NCBI GenBank assembly: GCA_910574285.1
Contig: CAJTAL010000036.1
Coordinates: forward strand, 2,622 to 44,035
Direction: 5' to 3'
From: Lachnospiraceae bacterium
Lineage (GTDB): Bacteria > Bacillota > Clostridia > Lachnospirales > Lachnospiraceae
Length of the DNA: 41,414 nt
The notes beneath the pieces were generated by a model. It saw only the letters and a list, made by a program, of their open reading frames with translations. It made no database searches and was not told the origin of the DNA. A program made the position numbers and the translations under genes. Shown in pieces: positions 39,396 through 41,414 of the stretch. Numbering within the stretch: the stretch's first letter is position 1; every line of letters begins with the position of its first letter.

Positions 39396-39944
39396 CTAAC
39401 AATACCTGATATAATAGTCCTCCAGAGAGATATTACATTCTTCCTTTGCGTCTACAAACTGGTATTCCTTTATCAGTTTTTGTCTCTCCCCGGCATCCTT
39501 CTGGATCTTCATGATGATTGAGGCAACCTCCAAATCCTCGTAGATGTGGCAGATTAATACATCCATCAACTCTTTCAATACCGGCCAGCGTTCATACTCC
39601 GATTTTAAATCGATCCGTAGAATCCCCATCTTCCTTCCGTCAACCGCATACTTCAGAGAAGGGCATACTTCAAGCGTTCCGATCAATAATCCGGTTTCCT
39701 TATCTAGAACACTCCACCTGACAAAATCTCTTGCCTCATACCGGCTCAGCCAGTATTCCACACACTTCCGGAACTTATCCTTATCTGTATAATAAAAATC
39801 ATCTCCACAGCAGTCTCCATTGAAATAACGTGCAGCTTCCGGATCAGAATAACAGGGAAACAGCCCCTCCACATCTCCTGCCTCCAGTTTCCTTATCTTG
39901 AAATGCTCGGTTTCATATTCCGGGCATACGGTAAATACATCCAT
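39396..39944 (-). CDS. GNAT-family N-acetyltransferase
   Basis: The protein (about 182 residues from ATG 39944) has the GNAT profile: FKIRKLEAGDVEGLFPCYSDPEAARYF at the N-terminus, RWSVLDKETGLLIGTLEV for the central strand, and GILRIDLKSEYERWPVLKELMDVLICHIYED, where the acetyl-CoA pocket would lie. The substrate is unknown. The pyrophosphate-binding Q/RxxGxG/A loop is not sharp, so activity is uncertain. Longer starts exist (39956, 40070); 39944 or 39956 are more likely than the far one. It is convergent with the toxin module. Confidence 0.7.
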   Translation of the reverse strand: MDVFTVCPEYETEHFKIRKLEAGDVEGLFPCYSDPEAARYFNGDCCGDDFYYTDKDKFRKCVEYWLSRYEARDFVRWSVLDKETGLLIGTLEVCPSLKYAVDGRKMGILRIDLKSEYERWPVLKELMDVLICHIYEDLEVASIIMKIQKDAGERQKLIKEYQFVDAKEECNISLEDYYIRYC

Positions 39945-40149
39945 GTTCTGTCCCATCCTTACTGTTCTATTTATCTTTTTGTAGTTTGTCAATTCATTGC
40001 TGACACCATATTCTATTATACAGAACTTACGTTCTTTTATCAAGCAGATATTTCCATTTTTCTTTTCCATATTTTGGCAGTCTTTGTAAAAGTATTCCCT
40101 ATATTTTGTTTTATATTCATCAAATAAACTATATTTTGTGTTTTATTGT

Positions 40150-40178
40150 TTGGCACGGACAATATATAGTGCTAATAT
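40150..40178 (+). promoter_or_regulatory. Promoter homologous to the ssb promoter
   Basis: TTGGCA (40150-40155) and TAATAT (40173-40178) are 17 bases apart, and the region GTGCTAATATAAT and the following TTTTTTGTGT closely match those at 26444-26478. It starts a leader RNA. Confidence 0.65.
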
Positions 40179-40184
40179 AATATT

Positions 40185-40385
40185 GTAATTATTTTTTGTG
40201 TCAGTCCGAGAAGGATATCACACGCGGTTTAGGTTTGTATATTAAGTCAGGAGGATTACTATGCCCGGCATAGGAACTTCTGGCTTTTTTGTTTGTAGAA
40301 GGGCAGATGCCGCTTCTGCATTTTGCAGTTTTTCTGCAGTAATAGGAGAATGGACGCTTAAAGTGTACGTTCTCTTTTTTTGCCT
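40185..40385 (+). ncRNA. Leader RNA remnant with box shared with ssb leader
   Basis: It carries CACACGCGGTTTAGGTTTG (40219-40237), nearly the ssb leader box. Two terminators follow: CTGCA-TTT-TGCAG plus T-run (40316-40333) and a longer stem with loop AA (about 40346-40375) plus T7. AGGAGG at 40250-40255 before ATG 40261 opens a 68-residue frame, but both terminators lie in it, so it is more likely leader. No gene of the ssb type follows; instead an IS110 gene lies on the other strand, so the original downstream gene may have been lost. The 500-base gap 40071-40572 otherwise shows nothing. Confidence 0.4.
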
Positions 40386-40572
40386 GAACGCAGATGGAAG
40401 GAGGCGGAAGAACAACGATCCTTCCGGAAGACACCATAAGAAAAGTCCAGCTAAGAAATGTCAATAGCTAAAATGAAAAATATTAAAAAAGTTTTTCAGA
40501 AGAATTTGATGTAAAAAAGGGTAACTTTAATAAGCCCACCCATGTGGAACTATCTAAAATGCATGAGACCTG

Positions 40573-41414
40573 TTAGGCTGCGTTCCGTACCTTGTCAGGA
40601 TGCGCTGCCAGATACCGCTCACAGTGTTCCTGAGGAGTGATGATCTCAAATGGTTTATTATCCCGGAGCATGGCAAAAATGATGTTGCAGATTTTATGCA
40701 TGACAGCCCCGACAGCCACGTTTTTCTTCTTGCTTTTGCATTTGTCGGTATAATAGCCGTGGATAACTGGATTTACTGGTGTTTTTGTCCTTTTATCCAC
40801 TTTAAGATTATTGATAGCCACCATATGCAGGATACGCCTGGCAAGGCTGGAACCCCTCTTGGACATGTGGACTTTGTCCCCATTGAACTTGCCGGATTGC
40901 TTCACGGCAGGATCCAAGCCGAAGTATGCATAAAGCTTCTTTTGGGAAGAAAACAGGTCAAAGGAGCCCATTTCAGCGATCAGGACGGTTGCACTGAGAA
41001 AACCGACACCACGCAGGGACTGGAGAAGGAAGATACGGTCATAAACCGGCGTCCCTTCCAGCTTATCAACAGCCTTATGCAGGTCCTCAAGTATATTGTC
41101 CAGATGCTCCTGGTATTCCCGGTAGGCTTTGATATACAGCCGGATCCGGAGTGCACTGCTTTGAAGCGCACGTCCGAAAACAGCGGCGTCCTTTGCGGCA
41201 GCACGTATGGCATCATATTTGGAAACGGCATATTTTTCACCGAAACGTGCGGTTTTGCGTATGGTTTCCACAAGTATGTCTTTTGGGGCGGCAAGCATGT
41301 CTGCGGCAAGGGGGTAAGCTTCCAGAAGCTTTAAGGAAGTTTGGGTAGTGACCTTGCTAAACACCTTCCGGTATGCGGGAAAGGACACTTTCAGTTCCGA
41401 CGTGAGCTTCAGGA
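40573..41414 (-). CDS. IS110-family transposase, C-terminal part
   Basis: The frame is open to the window edge, so the N-terminal part with the DEDD catalytic residues is outside. The visible 280 residues carry LLQSLRGVGFLSATVLIAEMGSFDLFSSQKKLYAYFGLDP and SKRGSSLARRILHMVA, the Transposase_20 domain of IS110/IS1111-like elements, with a C-terminal CERYLAAHPDK end. IS110 enzymes use a DEDD-type domain with a guide (bridge) RNA in the element's end. The GTG at 41388 is not the true start. Confidence 0.9.
   Translation of the reverse strand, partial: LKLTSELKVSFPAYRKVFSKVTTQTSLKLLEAYPLAADMLAAPKDILVETIRKTARFGEKYAVSKYDAIRAAAKDAAVFGRALQSSALRIRLYIKAYREYQEHLDNILEDLHKAVDKLEGTPVYDRIFLLQSLRGVGFLSATVLIAEMGSFDLFSSQKKLYAYFGLDPAVKQSGKFNGDKVHMSKRGSSLARRILHMVAINNLKVDKRTKTPVNPVIHGYYTDKCKSKKKNVAVGAVMHKICNIIFAMLRDNKPFEIITPQEHCERYLAAHPDKVRNAA

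Noticed and set aside
40261-40467. A 68-residue open frame after AGGAGG
   Set aside because: Two terminator-like hairpins lie inside it and its composition is unlike a protein; I read it as leader RNA.

Overview
The window looks like a stretch of a gut Firmicute genome of the Clostridia/Lachnospiraceae kind. The reasons are moderate GC, strong AGGAGG-type ribosome sites, sigma-A promoters, TTG/GTG starts used beside ATG, and families typical of that group: DUF4317, DUF434/DUF5616, VaFE-repeat surface protein, SpoVT/AbrB-like regulator, DUF3791/DUF3990. The species cannot be named from the sequence alone.

Layout. (1) 1-414 is the 3' end of a DDE transposase. (2) 601-953 is a compact type I toxin-antitoxin locus: a 30-residue holin-like toxin facing a ~90-nt RNA, sharing one bidirectional terminator. 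(3) 1008-6911 is a minus-strand block that reads like ordinary chromosome or old cargo: NHEJ ligase and Ku (Ku has an in-frame TAG), a small protein, DUF4317, a hydrolase-rhodanese fusion, DUF434, a membrane-anchored Cys protein and an XRE regulator. (4) 7077-22766, plus strand, is a Gram-positive type IV secretion (conjugation) operon. It opens with a very structured leader RNA, then VirB2-like and VirB6-like membrane proteins, a CwlT-like wall hydrolase, a PrgI-VirB4 fusion, a large VaFE surface protein, small accessory genes, a zinc-finger protein and a sigma factor. (5) 22872-26187, minus strand, holds tRNA-Lys, a tRNA-Ser gene interrupted by a small palindromic element, a tRNA-Glu fragment cut by a related element, two small regulators/unknowns, a DinJ-like/PIN toxin-antitoxin pair, DNA-3-methyladenine glycosylase I and two frameshifted genes. 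(6) 26427-39263, plus strand, is the second part of the mobile element: SSB with a long disordered tail, membrane protein, MoxR-type AAA+ ATPase, XRE protein, a metallopeptidase-VWA protein split by an in-frame TAA, a Q/N-rich protein, AbrB/SpoVT-like regulator, second sigma factor, DNA methyltransferase, several small unknown genes and a DUF3791-DUF3990 ADP-ribosyltransferase-like toxin module. (7) 39396-41414, minus strand, has a GNAT acetyltransferase and an IS110-family transposase running off the edge.

How it fits together. The T4SS block supplies membrane channel, wall opening, energy (VirB4) and surface attachment. The second plus-strand block supplies DNA handling, chaperone-like AAA+/VWA functions and regulation by two dedicated sigma factors. 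No relaxase, VirD4 coupling ATPase, integrase or replication initiator is visible, so the window is only part of an integrative conjugative element or conjugative plasmid. Four single-base lesions (ku, VWA gene, flavodoxin, TIGR04076 gene), two of them in homopolymers, suggest either decay or sequence errors and should be checked against reads.
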